Shown one piece after another: positions 5,514-6,353 of a stretch of DNA of 6,353 nucleotides (positions are counted from its first letter, which is position 1; each line of letters opens with the position of its first letter). Both the position numbers and the translations under genes were made by a program. Under the pieces are notes generated by a model that had not been told where the DNA came from, ran no database searches, and was given only the letters and a program-made list of their open reading frames with translations. The stretch is from Lachnospiraceae bacterium (GTDB taxonomy: Bacteria; Bacillota; Clostridia; Lachnospirales; Anaerotignaceae), in assembly GCA_028695945.1 (NCBI GenBank), contig JAQVIB010000123.1, positions 1-6,353 of the forward strand, in the 5' to 3' direction.

Positions 5514-6353
5514 ATGAAAACTAATGTATTAAAAAGAATTGTTGTGGTTACGGCATTAGCTGGAACTATTCTGGCTTACACTACAGTTGCATTTGGTGCA
5601 ACCACCCTTTACCAACAGGTTACAACTGAGAAGGTTGCTAAAGGAGTTACATATGAAAAAATGAATAGACTTACAGAGGAAGGTTGGTTGGATATATACA
5701 AGATTACTGTAGATTTAACCAATAGTAATATATCTGTTGAACCAGTTCAGTCCAAAACTGAGCCAGGACTTAGAGAAAAAGTGGGCAAGCTTTTAAATGA
5801 TTCCAATGCAATTGCAGGGGTTAATTCAGCATATTTTGGAATGACAGGAAAATATTCAGCTGGCTTTGGTACCAATATAGCCAATGGTAAAGTTGTATCC
5901 ATGGATACAGACAAAAATTTAAGTGGAATTCAGTTTGGTACATATTTTGAAGATATTAACGGACAAGGATATTTCGATTACCTTAAAAACCATATGGAGT
6001 TTTATGCAGATGGCAATTCTTACTTCGAATTCGCAGGAATTAATACCATCACGCAAATGATTTATCCTGTGTATATAGACAGAAATCTTTGCACAGACAC
6101 CAAAGCTATTGATGGAAGATTTAGCGACCTTACAAAAATTGTTGTTGAGGAAGGGAAAATTGTAAAAATTTCAGCTAAAGGTGAAACGGTTACAATCCCT
6201 GAAAACGGCTACATTGTTGTTTTAAGCAGCAAATTTGCAGATGCATATTTAAGTAAATTTGCAGTTGGTCAAAGTGCAGAGTTTAAAATAACTTCTACCT
6301 TTGACGTTGATAAAATAAACACAGCAATTAGCGGTGGTGGAGTTATACTTAAA
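5514..6353 (+). CDS. Exported phosphodiester glycosidase (NAGPA-domain) family protein, 3' end cut by window
   Basis: The frame is open from the ATG at 5514 through the last base, giving 280 residues with no stop, so the C-terminus lies outside the window. Residues 1-29 are a signal peptide (MKTNVLKR, then a hydrophobic stretch ending AFGA). The body matches the phosphodiester glycosidase/NAGPA family: GVNSAYF (102-108), the GFGTNIANGKVVS stretch (117-129), and near the edge the glycine-rich AISGGGVILK (271-280), which in this family precedes the RTAIG-type catalytic region that is not visible here. The founding mammalian enzyme removes GlcNAc from a phosphodiester-linked sugar; bacterial members are thought to act on extracellular or wall glycans, and the substrate is unknown here. 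AAGGAG (5501-5506), seven bases before the ATG, supports the start. Confidence 0.85.
   Translation, partial: MKTNVLKRIVVVTALAGTILAYTTVAFGATTLYQQVTTEKVAKGVTYEKMNRLTEEGWLDIYKITVDLTNSNISVEPVQSKTEPGLREKVGKLLNDSNAIAGVNSAYFGMTGKYSAGFGTNIANGKVVSMDTDKNLSGIQFGTYFEDINGQGYFDYLKNHMEFYADGNSYFEFAGINTITQMIYPVYIDRNLCTDTKAIDGRFSDLTKIVVEEGKIVKISAKGETVTIPENGYIVVLSSKFADAYLSKFAVGQSAEFKITSTFDVDKINTAISGGGVILK

Overview
The window is AT-rich, gene-dense bacterial DNA with strong Shine-Dalgarno sequences (AAGGAG, GGGAGGA, GGGGGAG), near-consensus sigma-A-type promoters and intrinsic terminators. Together with two oxygen-sensitive-type radical SAM enzymes and Gram-positive-style secreted proteins, this points to an anaerobic member of the Clostridia. 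Genus cannot be set from the sequence alone. No rRNA, tRNA, CRISPR array, insertion sequence or phage gene was seen.

Layout, left to right. (1) A minus-strand gene (75-962) encodes a cation diffusion facilitator metal exporter. It has its own promoter and a terminator at the left edge. (2) It is transcribed divergently from a plus-strand pair: cysK (O-acetylserine sulfhydrylase, 1219-2148) and, three bases later, a radical SAM/SPASM protein of unknown function (2152-3009). (3) After a 232-base AT-rich gap with a near-perfect promoter comes a second pair: a 137-residue P-loop protein (3242-3655) and, four bases later, a YtqA/YhcC (TIGR01212-type) radical SAM enzyme (3660-4610), probably for tRNA wobble-uridine modification. 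The second gene carries a terminator-like hairpin inside its coding sequence. (4) A 317-base gap holds a long bidirectional-type terminator and a weak promoter. (5) A secreted pair follows: a 180-residue exported protein of unknown function (4928-5470) and a phosphodiester glycosidase (NAGPA-domain) protein (5514 onward) that runs off the right edge.

The window is four transcription units rather than one pathway. Physical links that may carry functional meaning are cysK with the SPASM protein, the P-loop protein with the YtqA-like enzyme, and the two exported proteins. I saw no clearly new defence or mobile system. The best leads are the uncharacterised gene pairs and the intragenic hairpin.
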